From NCBI GenBank assembly GCA_024734495.1, contig JALMQS010000912.1, positions 124,001 to 188,000 of the forward strand: a stretch of DNA of 64,000 nt. Direction: 5' to 3'. Positions 22,859 through 34,905 of this stretch are shown here, one piece after another (position 1 is the first letter of the stretch; each line of letters opens with the position of its first letter). The position numbers were made by a program, and so were the translations under genes. This DNA is from Forficula auricularia. Taxonomy: Eukaryota; Arthropoda; Insecta; Dermaptera; Forficulidae. The notes below the pieces were generated by a model. The model ran no database searches, was not told the origin of the DNA, and saw only the letters and a list, made by a program, of their open reading frames with translations.

Positions 22859-23375
22859 AAAATATCAAAAGCCAAACAAAGAATTTTATTTACTAACCGA
22901 AAAAGCTGATATATATATTCTCAAAATTTTTCCAATCCTTGCACAAATTTACAAATAGTAAATGTATATTTATTTCTAAATTAAAGAGCTCGAAAATAAA
23001 TGCATGCACACTTGAGTATTACAGCGGACTGATGTCTTTATCTAAATAAGTTCATCCGGAAAATATAATATTTATTTAATTAAAAATAAAAATAATAATT
23101 TAGCTGACCTAAATCGATAAACCGAAAACAAAAATGATAAGGAAAAGTCAAGGAAAAAAAATATTTTTTTTTTAACACCTGAAAAACATTAATTTGATTA
23201 GGAATAAAATAATAGTAGTAGATATATAATTAAAAGTACCTAAGGTTTAAATCGAGCATGTTTTTGTATAATTAATATGTCATCATTTGACCCGATAGGA
23301 TTATCTCGAAACCAAAAGAACTTTTATCAACTCGTCCATTTTGAAGAATAATGTTTTAGTGTGCGTGGAATAGAG

Positions 23376-23437
23376 TATAAATAATGTCTCGGCTGCATTT
23401 TACTCAATTATTTGTTTGCCGCGATTCCGTTCGGATC
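23376..23437 (+). promoter_or_regulatory. Core promoter: TATA, Inr and DPE
   Basis: TATAAATA at 23376-23383; an initiator-like TCAATT with A+1 at 23406, which puts the TATA start 30 bases upstream; and GGATC at 23433-23437, exactly +28 to +32, fitting the RGWYV downstream promoter element. All three are correctly phased for an arthropod RNA polymerase II promoter. The downstream sequence (23420-23660) is far less AT-rich than its surroundings. Confidence 0.65.
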
Positions 23438-23551
23438 AAGAGCTCCCTCCGTTCAATTCTGGCTTCAAGCGCTAGAGAGAGAACCTGTCCTGCATTGAGA
23501 GACCCCCTGGTCCCCCACCTAACCAGGACATCCCCTCTTCGTTTCAGGAAC

Positions 23552-23655
23552 ATGCCTGCGAACCTTTTACCATGGATTGTAGTAGTACTAGCGATGGCAG
23601 CCTCATCTACCTTGCAGCAGGTCGGCGCCCAACAGCTGCCAGAATCATGCGACAG
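23552..23655 (+). CDS. First coding exon of a probable secreted or membrane protein
   Basis: The ATG at 23552 opens 34 codons plus two bases, ending at a GT donor (GACAG|GTAAC at 23655/23656), so the intron is phase 2. The peptide has a short N-region (MPANLLPW), a hydrophobic core (IVVVLAMAA) and a polar, Gln-rich stretch with a cleavable-looking AQQ boundary, then a Cys: a classical signal peptide for the secretory pathway. An upstream in-frame ATG at 23384 lies before the predicted start site, so I do not use it. TTCGTTTCAG ends at 23547 and could be a splice acceptor, in which case this would be exon 2 after a non-coding exon. I do not recognise the family; the rest of the gene must lie beyond the repeats and no further exon was found. 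Confidence 0.6.
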
Positions 23656-25300
23656 GTAACAAAACAACCACCCTATTTATTTTACAATAAAAATTTACTT
23701 AATTATTTCTATTTATTATTTATTTTACTTGAGAAACTACCAAATCACTAAAATTATTTTACAAAACGCTTCTTCTATGGGTCTCGTCGATACTAGAGGT
23801 GTAAGGCAGACGGGCCCAAAAATCTAGGGGGCCTTGAGACTACCGGGAGCCAAGAAAAATTTGCTTTAAAGTTATATTTTTGTAATTAAATACTTCTTAA
23901 AAATATATAGGTTCTCCATGAGGATTCTTCCGGGTGGGGGCGGGGGGAGGAGAACTGTTACCCCTCTGGTGGGTGTAAGGTATTTAATTATAAAAGATAT
24001 GTATTATTCTTAACAGCAGCTCTACCTAAAAAAAGATAAGTTTTTTTTCTATTTTTTATTTATTTTACTTCAAAAACTACAAAATCACTAAATTATTGTA
24101 CAAAAAACTTCTATGCTTCTTCAATATGGGTCTCATCGATACTAGAGGCGTAACAGGCGGGCCCAAAAACTAGGGGGCCGTGAGACTACCGGGGCCAGCT
24201 TTAATGTTATGTTTTTACTTTATCCAATGCGAAGCATGGGAGAAAGTATTGGAATCGCTCTCGCGGCAAGTGCGACTTCAAAGGGTCCTCAGGTAAAGAC
24301 TACGGAACCCATAGACTCAATTAAGGTCACAAATTGAAGTATTCAATGAAATTGAATTTTAGCACGTGAAGGTTTTGCCAAAAATTACCTGGAATCTCGC
24401 CGAGAGGCCAAAAAGTGCCATTTTTTTTGGAAGTGCGTGCGGATGGATGGATGGATGTATGTGTGTGTGTTATCGTTTTTTTCGTCCACGATTTCTTCCA
24501 CACCTTTGCGCTGATTGAAATGAAATTGAAAAACTACCATTAGTTTAACAAAATGAAGCGCTGATTAGTTTTTGGTACATATCGGTCCACAAACATTAGT
24601 ACTTTATTTCAGTACTTTTTTAGTTTTTTCTAAATATCTTGAAAATGACTTAACCAATTTTGATGAAATTTAATATCCTAATTAAGTACTTTGGGGTCCA
24701 CAAAAAAGGTTAAATAAAGTTTTTAGTAAAATTATATTTTAAAGTACTTTACTCAAGAACATATTAATATTTCAAATGAATTTTGGATAAAATTTAGCAA
24801 CGATCCGTTGCAGTTTATTTGTTATTAAATACTTCTTTAAAATATATAGGTGCTTCACGATGATTCTTCGCGGGGGGGGGGGCGAGCAGGAAAAACTGTT
24901 ACCCATGTGGTGGGTGTAAGGTATTTAATTATAAAAGATATATATTATTCTTAACATCAGCTCTACCTAAAAAAAGATAAGTTTTTCTCTATTTATTTAT
25001 TTTACTTCCAAAACTATCAAATCACTAAATTATTGTACAAAAAAACTTATATTGTTCTTTTATGGGTCTCAACGATACTAGAGGTTTGTAACAGACGGGC
25101 CCAAAAATCAAGGAGCCAAGGAAAATTTGCTTTAATGTTATGTTTTGAATTAAATAATCCTTAAAAATATATAGGAGCTCCCGAGGATTCTTGCGAGGGC
25201 CCCGGATGGCAGAAAAAACTATTACCCCACTGGTGTAAGGTGTATAATTATAAAAGATATCTATCTATTCCTCATAACATAATGTTGTTCAGTGAAATAT
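23656..25300 (+). repeat. Intronic tandem-like units interrupted by element X
   Basis: A unit containing GGGTCTCGTCGATACTAGAG, GACGGGCCCAAAAA and AATACTTCTTAAAAATATAT recurs at about 23775-23900, 24125-24210 (resuming at 24825), 25060-25160 and in part near 25240. It appears as diverged copies of a several-hundred-base unit. It lies directly after the exon's splice donor, so presumably within its intron. Confidence 0.6.
24212..24820 (+). mobile_element. Element X, intact copy (about 609 bp)
   Basis: Begins TTTTTACTTTATCCAATGCG and ends CAACGATCCGTTGCAGTTTATTT, with a small terminal hairpin CAACGATCCGTTG. It carries (GGAT)n/(GT)n microsatellite near 24440-24470. The same element is found, split, at 43879-44430 and 52256-52320. 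Non-coding; class unknown. Confidence 0.7.
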
Positions 25301-26671
25301 TTTTTTCTTCGAAAATTTAAAAAAATAAAAAAAACGTGTCTCAAAGAATATATTTTTTACTAAAATTTTCTCTATTCTACTTAACAAATAAGATGCGTAA
25401 TTTTTTTCTATGTATTAATTATTATTTTATTGTAAATTAATAGTACTTGATTTTGTTTATAATCAGAAATCACTTCTTTATCTATTTATTTTACTATAAA
25501 CCTCAAAATCAGTAAGGGTACGTTCAAGTAACATTTATATCCGGGGGGAGAGGGTTTAAATTAAGTCTTACTAGTGTGTTACGTTGATGAGGGAGCGTCT
25601 AAATACATTGTTACGTAGCATTAGGAGTTTTAATAAATTATTGTTTTTAAATATTTTAAGTCATAAAATTAATTTGAACTAACCTTTTTTCATAATAAGC
25701 AGGGTGTTTTATATATTATTATAATAAAAATAGAAAAATTATTAATCTTAATTTCAAAAAAATCCATTATGCTACGAAAACAATGCTTGAAAGAGGGGAG
25801 GAGTTTGTACAAATGTTACGATGCGTTATGTTAGAGTACGAGGGCCCTAAATATTGTTCAAAAAAACATTACTTGATTCTTGAACGTTTCCTAAATTAAT
25901 GATTCAAAAAGTCTTCTCTGCTAATATGGAGCACATCAATACCAGAATTATAATTTAATCGAAGGTGTATACCTAATAATAAAAGATATATGAATCCTTA
26001 CCAGGCTCATTGGAACGTTTTTAATTCAGGGGGGGGGAGAACCTTGGGAGGAACGATTGGTCAATTATTTTCCCCATTCTCCCCACCCCCCCTGCCGCAC
26101 TTTTTTTATAAGAATTTTTGGCAAATTAGCTAATACCTATGAGAAAATTTGGAAAATGAAAATGTGGGAAGTTAAGGAGAGAAAAATAATAATTGTATTA
26201 TTATAATAATTATTTATTTATTGTTTGCCAAATTGTTTTTTCTGGATAGCGCCTCAACTAATAAGCAATGATTTTGAATTTGTGCAAAAATTATTCATTA
26301 CAATTCATTTCCTTAAACAAAATCTATTCCGGGGGTTAGAGCATTACCCCTGGAACCTCCTTTGAAGCAGGGTGAAAAGGAACACAGATGTACCGTCTGT
26401 TCTTTATAGGTAGGCTTACCATACGTCCCGATTTGACCGAGATAAATTATTTAACTTTTAAAAAATTTTGAAAAAAAAATTTAAAGCTTTACTGGTTTTT
26501 TACTTTTTAGTGAAACCCTCTAAAGAATTCTAAATTCAAGATTTCAAAATTGGTTAATTGTTTTAGCCAAAATATTGATACACGTATTTTTATTTGAGTT
26601 AGTACCTACTTTATTACAGAGCTTTTCTTTTATAGAATTTTCGAAATTTCTTTAAAACTAATAAATTGGTG

Positions 26672-26885
26672 TTGAAGGAGAATAAAAGAGTGTGTCTTCT
26701 GCTGGAATTATGAATTTTATTTATAACGATACTAGAGTCACTTTCCATTCATACATTAATTCCTGTGAATCAATTGTAATAGAAACTATAGTCTCGTTAT
26801 AAATAAAATTCATAATTGCAGCAGAAGACAATATTTTATTATCTCTTTCAATATATAAAAATTCTGCTACCCTCGGCAAAAAACT
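26672..26885. repeat. FB-3 foldback with damaged ribozyme-like core
   Basis: Outer arms contain GTGTCTTCTGCTGGAATTAT and the inverse. The plus arm has GAAACTATAGTCTCG at about 26780, but the CTGATGA box and stem II are missing, so only half of the module survives. Same family as 38540-38800 and 41741-41885. Confidence 0.7.
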
Positions 26886-26907
26886 CAACTGGTGTTGTTA
26901 TGGTCTA

Positions 26908-27530
26908 AATTTCAACACGTAAACCTAACAATGGATTCTAGTAGAGTTTTCTACGCTGATTATGATGCAATTTTCCGATTTTTTACAACACGTCAGAGTT
27001 TTGAGATATTATCGGTCAAAATGACGAAAAAGGCCATTTTGACATATTTTCGAGTCCCATTAAATATTAAACAGCAATATTTGAAATCAAAATATTTCAT
27101 TGACGTAATGGAAAACAGCTTCCTCTTTGATTTTCAAATCACCACTTGTTTTTGACCCAATTGGAACTCGAGTTATAACTAAAGAACTAAAACTACGTGA
27201 TTTTAAAGGATAATAAACATAGATAAAAACATAAGTTTTTAATCTTTTAGCTATAACTTGAGTTATAATTGAGCTAAATTCAAGTGATAGTGTGAAAATC
27301 AAAGAGGAAGCTGTTTTCTATTACCGCAACAAAATATTTTGATTTCAAATATTGCTGTTTCATATCTAATGGGACTCGAAAATAGGTCAAAATGGCCTTT
27401 TTCGTCATTTTGATCGATAATATCTCAAAACTCTGACGTGTTGTAAAAAAATCGGGAAATTGCATGATAATCAGCGTAGAAAACTCTACTAGAATCCATT
27501 GTTAGGTTTACGTGTTGAAATTTTTGTTTA
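26908..27530. repeat. FB-2 foldback, full palindrome
   Basis: The segment from 26920 (CCTAACAATGGATTCTAGTA) to about 27165 is repeated inverted at about 27290-27510. The arms are roughly 230-240 bases. The central spacer carries AACTCGAGTTATAACT and its inverse. Confidence 0.85.
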
Positions 27531-27577
27531 ATTATTGTCGAGTAGTGTTATTATTGGGAACTTTGACTTAAAATAAA

Positions 27578-27706
27578 TTGGAAATTAAATTTTTTAAATG
27601 TTTCTACGTTTCTCAGTTAAGTTTAAAAATTGCCTGAGGAAGCAGAAAAATATACTGCGAAACGTAGCAACATTTTAAAAATTTAACTTCCATTATTAGC
27701 CACGTA
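27578..27706 (+). repeat. Small foldback with ribozyme-like module
   Basis: Arms TTAAATTTTTAAAATGTTGC (right, read as inverse) and its partner at the left. The plus strand reads CTGAGGAAGCAG ... CTGCGAAACGTAGC at 27639-27668: CTGANGA, one A, a 4-bp stem, then GAAAC. Confidence 0.65.
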
Positions 27707-28094
27707 AGAAAAAATTTCTTTCAAAACAACTCAAACGATTTTTATAAAAACATTTCAGTGAACACAGGGGGCTACAAGCTATTATACAAGGTTGTTTTTA
27801 AAGATAGGGTTTTTATCTTATCAAAAATAAATAACACTTGATTATTATTATTAAAGTTCATAGCGTCCATATTATTTAATTATTTAAGTAAGTTCGCAGG
27901 TATATGGATAGATTTTTAATTATTATTATTATTTTTTATCATAAAAAAGCAATACTTTATTTTCATTTACCTATAAAATATCTATTCATTTAGGTATCTA
28001 AAATATAAAAGTTCAAATTGCTGGTGAGATTTCTAAAGGAAATCACGAGAGATTGTCAATTACTGAATCCTAGATGTTATTGATTATTTTTATT

Positions 28095-28207
28095 ATATAT
28101 CAGAAAGGTTGATTTCACCCCCTTGGGAATTGAACGCGAGTGCCAAAAATGCTATCCTGGCTTGTCCTCCGAGGCGAACCAGTCTGACATATATTTCTAT
28201 CTCTCTA
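28095..28207 (-). repeat. SINE-like fragment related to 4799-5149
   Basis: On the minus strand: AGAGAGATAGAAATATATGT, a degenerate tRNA-like region, CGCGTTCAATTCCC as a decayed B box and a CTTTCTGATAT end matching the CTCTGATATGC end of the 4.8-kb unit. Confidence 0.5.
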
Positions 28208-28377
28208 AATAAATTTTTAGGGAAACATTTTTTTCCTTAAAATTTGAATTTTTATTTAAATCTCACATAATTAAATATAATTAACACAAATACATAATAC
28301 AATAAAACTACGACGTTTCGAACAACTTATTCTGCGATCGTTCTCAATATGAGCACCTACTCCGATTATAGGTTAAC

Positions 28378-28624
28378 CCGAGGGTGAACCGCGACCTAAT
28401 ATGCTGTACACCTACTTCCACTTGTACTTCCAAATATTTCCAAGCACTTCCAAATATTTCCAAGTACTTTCAAATATTCCAAGTACTTCCAATTATTTCT
28501 AAGTACTTCCAAATATTTCCAAGTACGTCTAAATGTTTCCAAGTACTTCCAAATGTTTCCAAGTACTTCCAAAATACTTCCAAAGAGGTGTACACCTACT
28601 TCCAATCGCGGATCACCCCTCGGG
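28378..28624. mobile_element. Small element with CGAGGGTGAACCGCGA inverted ends (copy 1)
   Basis: Left end CCGAGGGTGAACCGCGACC, right end CGCGGATCACCCCTCGGG. Both ends then carry TGTACACCTACTTCCA, in direct orientation. A second copy with the same termini lies at 61624-61772. The class is unknown. Confidence 0.65.
28426..28585 (+). repeat. 20-bp minisatellite (TTCCAAATATTTCCAAGTAC)
   Basis: About eight diverged tandem units, period 20 (itself two ~10-base half units), inside the element above. Copy 2 at 61.6 kb lacks this expansion. Confidence 0.85.
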
Positions 28625-29084
28625 TTAACCTCATACTTGAGAACGATCACAGGATGGGTCGATCGAAGCGTCGTAGTTGTATTGTATTATTTGTTCGTGT
28701 TCAATAAATAATTATAATTAGGTAATTATGGGGGATTTAAATAAAAATTCAAATTTTAATAAAATTAATCACAAAAATAAAAACTTCAACAGCTTTATTA
28801 ATAATTTTTTTTTCTGTTCAATTTGAGAAACTGATAAATTTATAGAGAAAAAAATATACCTATAGCTGGATACCCCAGCTGGAATTTTTTTTTCATTTAA
28901 ATAACAATGGAAAAAAATTCTGATTAAACTTGATTTTTCGCTATTTAAATTATTATTTTTTTGAAAAAATGACCATTTAGATTTTGTAGGGCGTCAAATT
29001 TTCTACAAAATAGTTTATTAGACTCAAGTGTGTACGACCAATAATTCTAAAGTTTACCTTGAATAGTCTGCAATTTGTCCCCTA

Positions 29085-29123
29085 GCCAGCAATATGACCC
29101 CCGAAGGCGGGCTTCCAAGCTGG
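29085..29123 (+). mobile_element. Helitron 3' end (CTGG|T)
   Basis: CCCCGAAGGCGGGCTTCCAAGCTGG followed by T, in shape like the Hel-B 3' ends at 13102 and 53379: imperfect GC hairpin and then CTGG. No matching 5' end was located. The run is quoted only in part: CGAAGGCGGGCTTCC. Confidence 0.5.
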
Positions 29124-29835
29124 TAAATAATAATAATAATGTACACATAAATCAAGAAAATTTCATTCTGTAGGTATTATTTTCTTAAAAATATTTCAAT
29201 TTCATTTTTTTAACATAATACGGAATTTATAAATGATCTTTCGCCATAGAAATTATATAACCTAATACCTATAATATATTGATTTTTCATTACTATTCAC
29301 AATTTAAGGTCAATACGAAAAGAATATAAAATTAGCAAATTTTCAAGGCCACATTAAAAAGAATTTCCTCGTCAAGAGACGAATTTCCGTTATGATGATT
29401 TATATGAATTTAAAAACTTATAATATGTGGCATGCTGTGGGTGCGCCGCATCCCTAAAACTGCAAGGGTATTTTCATACCGTGTCAAATTTGGATCTCGT
29501 GTAGCTTTATTTCGCTTAGCTTAATTATTAATTTCTTATAGGTAATTGATTTCTATTAATATTTATTAATTTGTATTGATGTTTGGTTGACCTAGCCATC
29601 AAGGATTTGTGCCTCTAAGCAGCTCGAGGAATAAAGATTTATTTATTAGCTTCAGCAGAAGTAGCCAAAGTGAATAGACTGTCGGCTCTGTCTTTAATAT
29701 TATCAAATAAAAAAATTAATGTTAAATTTGAAAAATATCGGAAAATATTGTTATACGGTTATCGATGAATGTTGAAAAGAATAAAATAAAATTGTCAAAA
29801 ATGAAAAGTCCTTTTTGGACAGCATCCCCTGGCTG

Positions 29836-29941
29836 AAAATAAATAAATAAATAATAAATAAATAATAAATAAATAAAAAATAAATAATGAATTAAATAAT
29901 AAATAATAAATAAATAAATAATAAATAAATAAATAATATCC
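29836..29941. repeat. TAAA/ATAA microsatellite
   Basis: About 105 bases of imperfect AAAT/AAATAAT repeat. Confidence 0.9.
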
Positions 29942-31070
29942 CCAAAAATCGTTTTTCCCTTTGATGATCATAAGAACCTTTATTGTAGATCTTGTAGTTT
30001 AGGTTTCAATTTTTTTAACAAGATCAATTTTCGAAGAATTGAATAAAAAGTAAAAAAAAAAAAAAATGAAATAAAGAATAAGTACTAATTTTAAAATCTA
30101 AATTGAATAATTGGGAGATGATACTTTTTAAATTTAATCTAAATTAAAAATTTCATAATTATAGCTTCAAAACGCTCTTGTCTGATCATTAGTTATAAAT
30201 ACCTAAATAATTTCTAAAAAAGAAAAACACTTTTAGACTCAAAATTATCTTCCAACGTAAAGATGTGAAAAAATCTCAACTTTGTTTTTTCGCAAAAACA
30301 TTATTTACAACTCCGTTATTATTTATTACTTAAATAGTACCTGAGTAATGAAAAAAAAATCAAAATATTTATTAAAATACCTGGAAATCACTAAATTGGA
30401 ATTTAAATAGGATATAAAAACAGAGTTCATGTATTTATTTATTTTTTTTATTTCAAAAATTAATGTTAATATAAATGGAAGATGATTAGAATTTGGTTTT
30501 TGCTGCGGCCTTCCTTAATTTTATTTTAATGACCCGATTACAATAATATAATGATGATAAACTATCAAAAGCTAAACACAATACGATTATTATCACAAGT
30601 GGAAGTTTAGTCCGAAGTTTTCGTTCGTATTTTGATATATTTCATGGTCATTGACAGAAGAAATACAAGAAGATAAATATTAACATACGTGAATTGGAAG
30701 ATAAGATATTATGATGAGGTATGACTGGAAAAGGCAATCAGGCTTAGCCTAGTATTGATTAGGCGGTCCTATCTAGTATTATTGAATTGAAAAAAAATAC
30801 GAATTGTACTTAAAAATGTCTGAAACGTGGAGAAAAAACAGCTTTGAATTATGTCTATTTGTATGTATGTGTGTGTGTGTTAAATTTTGGGCTTTCTAGC
30901 TTCAGTACATGCGATTAAAAAATGCAGAAAACAATTTTTTCTTAAAATAAATAAAATGAAACCCAATACGGAGTCCAGGAGACGTAGTACCTATAATATA
31001 CTTAATTTATTTATATATTTTTTTGCAGCAGAGAATTTTCTCTGGAGAGAGACGGACTGGTAGAAATTTT
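29942..31070. other. Unrecognised AT-rich stretch
   Basis: No gene or element end was recognised, apart from a short (GT)n at about 30865-30880 and a CGGAGTCCAGG phrase near 30970 that also occurs before the Hel-B 3' end at 13035. Confidence 0.4.
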
Positions 31071-31074
31071 GATT

Positions 31075-31570
31075 GAAAGTAATGGAAGGCCAGCCCAGTA
31101 GTGAGGAAAGAAAAATTAACACATATAAAATAAGGTGTAATTTCATTGGAATCCTTCCTCCTTTCCTTTCAAACCGACGGTTTCGGAGGATTTTTCCTCC
31201 TCTTCAATGGTTTCAAAGGGTTAATGAATGAAACAAATAAAATGTTTCCTTCTTCTACTCCACAGTAGTGTTCAAAAACTTTCTTCTATTTTTAACAAAA
31301 GAAATAGAAAGACAAAATTTTTTTTTCTTCTTTTCTTAATTTTCCATTTCTTTTGTTAAAAATGAAGAAAGTTTTTGAACACTACTGTGGAGAGAAGAAG
31401 GAAATATTTTGTTTGTTTCATTCATTGACCCTTTGAAGCCCTGAAGAAGGAGGGAAAAATCCTCCGAAGCGTCGGTTTGAAAGGAAAGGAGGGGATTCCA
31501 ATAATTACTCTTATTTTGATGTGTTAATTTTTCTTTCCTCATTACTTCAGTGGTCTTCCATTACATTCAA
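31075..31570. repeat. Foldback, 496 bp, ribozyme-like module in the right arm
   Basis: Palindrome centred near 31323. The arms (about 235 bases) include AACACTACTGTGGAG and its inverse CTCCACAGTAGTGTT. The plus strand at about 31441-31475 reads CTGAAGAAGGAGG ... CCTCCGAAGCGTCGG; the left arm has a decayed inverse (CCGACGG ... CCTCCTCTTCAATGG). Confidence 0.8.
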
Positions 31571-32228
31571 TTATTATTTATATATATTGTTGGAAATAAA
31601 ATAAAATTTATATAGGTAAACTTTTACTTAGGATAATACGTAGTAGGTAGGTATGTTAATATATAAAAAAATAAAAATAAAAAAATAAATAAATATACAA
31701 CATTACAAAAAAAGTGTATAAATCAACTGGTGTGGTCACCACACGACTTTCACATATTCTCACTTATTTGAAATCATCGCGACCCTCCTAATTTAAGTCC
31801 AGTTCCTTTATTTCAATCGGATTAAAATTTATACACGACTAATAACTCATTGATAAGTACACGAATTTAAACAAATCGTTACTACTGTTTTTGAGAAGAA
31901 AAAACGAAAAATCTTTCATGTAAATTCGTTTTCAACCAAAAAGCTTGGTGAACTCCTAGAATATATAGAGCTTAAGTTTCGAATTTCATAGCTCTGAGAC
32001 TTATGGTTGCGAAAGGCAGGAGGTAGCATGCCTACACACTGACCAATGTATTTTTGGCCTCTGGGGACCACAATATCCGATTTTCTGACCCAAATTTGGT
32101 TTCCAACTTTTAAGGGAATCGATTACTTTCACCTAGAAGTTACAAAATGAAATTATTTTTTTATCTCTAAGATAGAAGCTCTCAAAGAGTCAGGACCCAG
32201 ACAGGCCATCACAATACTTTTATAGAAT

Positions 32229-32708
32229 ACTAACTGTCACCCGGGCCTTCGGCCGCGACATCACTAACCCCTGGCGGGGAGCGTCTCGTTTTTATGGTTA
32301 TAATTTATATAGATAATAGCTGAGCCGACCACGGATTGCTGTGACTAACTCATATGCTTTAAAAAATAATGATAGTTTTGAAAATAAATTGAAAATGCAA
32401 ATAATTATAGAATAGGTATTAAAACAGTAAATGAATTATATATTACTTGTCAAAATTTTTCCCTTAACCAAAAATAATATTGACAGTTGAAAGATTTCCA
32501 AAATGCTATTATAGGCCATCTTGTTTGTTTGCTTTTACCCCCCCCCCCCCGAGAGATGGCTGCTTTACTCGCCACAGGGTGTGATATCTATAAAAACACT
32601 AGTGTATTTGAATATAATGTGTGAATATATCAAAGAAATCGGTGAAGAGCTTTCGGAGATCCTTCAACCTATCACTTAAGCGTAACAGTATATTTTTATT
32701 TATATAGA
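32229..32708 (-). mobile_element. Probable Helitron, minus strand
   Basis: The 5' end on the minus strand reads TCTATATAAATAAAAATATA from 32708; the 3' side has CGGCCGAAGGCCCGGG, a GC hairpin, then CAGTTAG near 32230 (a degenerate CTAG). Coding absent. Confidence 0.45.
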
Positions 32709-33807
32709 TAAATGTGAAAGTAAAAAGATTTATATTTATAGAGTATTTTAGTGTTTAGGAGTGAGAAATTAATATAATTTATCTTTTTATGTTTAGCTCC
32801 TTCGTATTAGTAATGGAAACTTTTGAAATGGATAAATGAAATTTAATAAATGTTCATGTTGAATTATTTATTATTGTAAGTTACTAGTTTCGCCATTGTT
32901 TGGCTCATCAGACCTATTTACATTTTTTGTTTATAAAAATTTTTTTGATTGAACAATACATTTCAGTGGGAAATCACAAATAACATATCACAGTTCCAGA
33001 AAGAATACATTCGACGAGAGACAGTCCAAGAGTTAAAAAGTGGTTAAATATTAAATTTCATTTATCCATTTCAAAATTTTCTATTATTAATACGAAGGAG
33101 ATAAGCATTAAAAAGATAAATTGTAAAAATTAATATTTATTTATACTCTACAAATAGAAGATTTAAGTTGATAGATTGGAATATGAAATAAAACCTATAA
33201 TAAATTAATTTGACATAATCTCTTAGTTCATTTAAAACTACAAAACATTTTCTTATGCTTCAGGGAGTGTCCCTGTATATAATATTAAGTCTTATATAAG
33301 TAAAATATAATTTTCCTTAAATGTTTTCCTAAAGCTTAGAAAAACAATCAATTTGAAATATTTAATCATTATCAAGAACTTTCAGGAAAATTTTTCCCCT
33401 TTTCAATGAAAAATATTTTGAAAAATTTGATAAAATATTTCAATTTGATTGTTTTCTAAGGAAAATCGTATTTAATCATATGCTCGTATTTGGGTTTTGT
33501 AATTAAGATTTCGAGACATATTAGATTATCCAAATATATACTTTCGTGGACAAATTTTTTCCATCATTTTTTCTCCAATACTATAAAATTTTATCAGGAT
33601 GATGAAAATAATTACCTACTGAAAATCTCAATGGTTGAAAAATATATATTTATAGATATAGGGATATCAGGTGCGGGCGGTGACTTTTCAGCTATCAGAG
33701 GATGCTGTCCAAAAAAAAGACTCTTTATTTTATTATTCACAAAATTCATCGATAACCGCTTAAAATGATTTTTCGAATTTCAGATTAGATTTTTCCTTTA
33801 TCATACA
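32709..33807. other. Unrecognised stretch
   Basis: An inverted similarity links 32745-32830 (TAATATAATTTATCTTTTTA ... CTTCGTATTAGTAATGGAA) with 33055-33130, so it is probably a degraded foldback spanning about 32720-33150. GGTGCGGGCGGTGACTTTTC near 33670 recurs in variant form at 4603 and 39360. No coding was recognised. Confidence 0.4.
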
Positions 33808-34110
33808 GAGTATGGTCAAGTATTGTAATCGTGCATGGAAAAAGTGTTTGACATTGAAAAAATTATATTTTTCGAGATAATAACTGTTTTGTGAAAATGT
33901 CTGTTAGTGCTATTATTTGTTATTTTTATCTGTTAGTGCGTTGCCAATGTTTTGTGGACGCACTAGCTCGAAAACTAGTGTGAATATCAAAACGAAATTT
34001 CACATGTAGTTTTGGTGGATTGAGATTAAGAGCTCATTAGATTTTGGTTGAAATCGAACCAAAAATTTAGGGGGGGGGTGGCTACATCAGTTTATTTTCA
34101 TTTGATATTA
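33808..34110 (-). repeat. G-family fragment
   Basis: Minus-strand right half of G, from the inverse of CATACTCTGTATG to GGCTACATCAGTTTATTTTC, with the module block deleted. Confidence 0.6.
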
Positions 34111-34514
34111 AAGACAGAGCGGACAGTCTATCTTCCCTTTGACTACTTCCAGGGGCAAGTAAAAATAATCCACCTTTCTATCTTAGAGGCTCTGTCTGAA
34201 TACTTTCAATAAATATTTTTTTGTTGCTATAAAATAATTAGTTTGGATGTAAAAAATTACGATATACTATGATTTGCGTGTACGGCTTGCACTTAGCCTC
34301 TTTGTTTAACTTTTCGAGTATCCAGTTTTTTGTGTTGAGTATACGAATAGATGCTAACCAGAGATGCGCCGCCCAGTCTTACGGTAGTCGTACCCTTAGC
34401 TGATATGCCAATATGGTTGTCTAAATACCAGGGGCTCCCAGGATCGAGATGTGGCTTTTAAATGACAGGGCTGATGCTGCTAATGGCAAACAGCGAGCAT
34501 CATGTATGACCATT

Positions 34515-34870
34515 CAGGGTATAGTCAAGTATTGTAATCGTTTTTTGCCTCGTGTTTTTCGAAATATCTCAAAAACAGCTCAAAGTAATTTGATAAAAAA
34601 AAAAATTTTGTCGAAACCATGGCGTTTTTATCTACAAAAAAGTCCTAATGAGGGAACATTTAAAAAATTATATTTTACAAGATATCAATGATTTTGTCAA
34701 AATGTCTGTTTGTACGTTACCAAATTTTGTGTACGCGTTAGCTTAAAAATTAGTGTGAATATCAAAACGAAATTTCACATGTAGTTTTAGTGAATTGAGA
34801 TTAAGAGCAGATTAGATTTTGGTTGATATCGAACCAAAAATTAAGGGGGGAGTGGCTCTTAAAAAATTAA
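34515..34870 (-). repeat. G-family fragment
   Basis: Second minus-strand partial copy; TATAGTCAAGTATTGTAATC at the start and AACCAAAAATTAAGGGGG near the end. Confidence 0.6.
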
Positions 34871-34905
34871 AATGATAAAATTGTCAATTTTTTTTAGGGA
34901 AAGTG

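Larger units (their letters stand above)
28238..28762. repeat. Foldback carrying an inserted GAGGGTGAACCGCG element
   Basis: Outer arms (ACTACGACGTTTCGAAC at about 28307 and its inverse at about 28665-28680, plus AT-rich ends) are separated by the insertion 28378-28624. The GATCGAAGCGTCG at the right arm resembles the second half of the ribozyme-like module. Confidence 0.6.

Noticed and set aside
23384..23551. Upstream in-frame ATG at 23384 as the protein start
   Set aside because: It overlaps the TATA box region and precedes the predicted start site at 23406, so it would not be in the mRNA.
28384..28707. Phe/Ser/Tyr repeat ORFs on both strands
   Set aside because: Translation of the 20-bp minisatellite.
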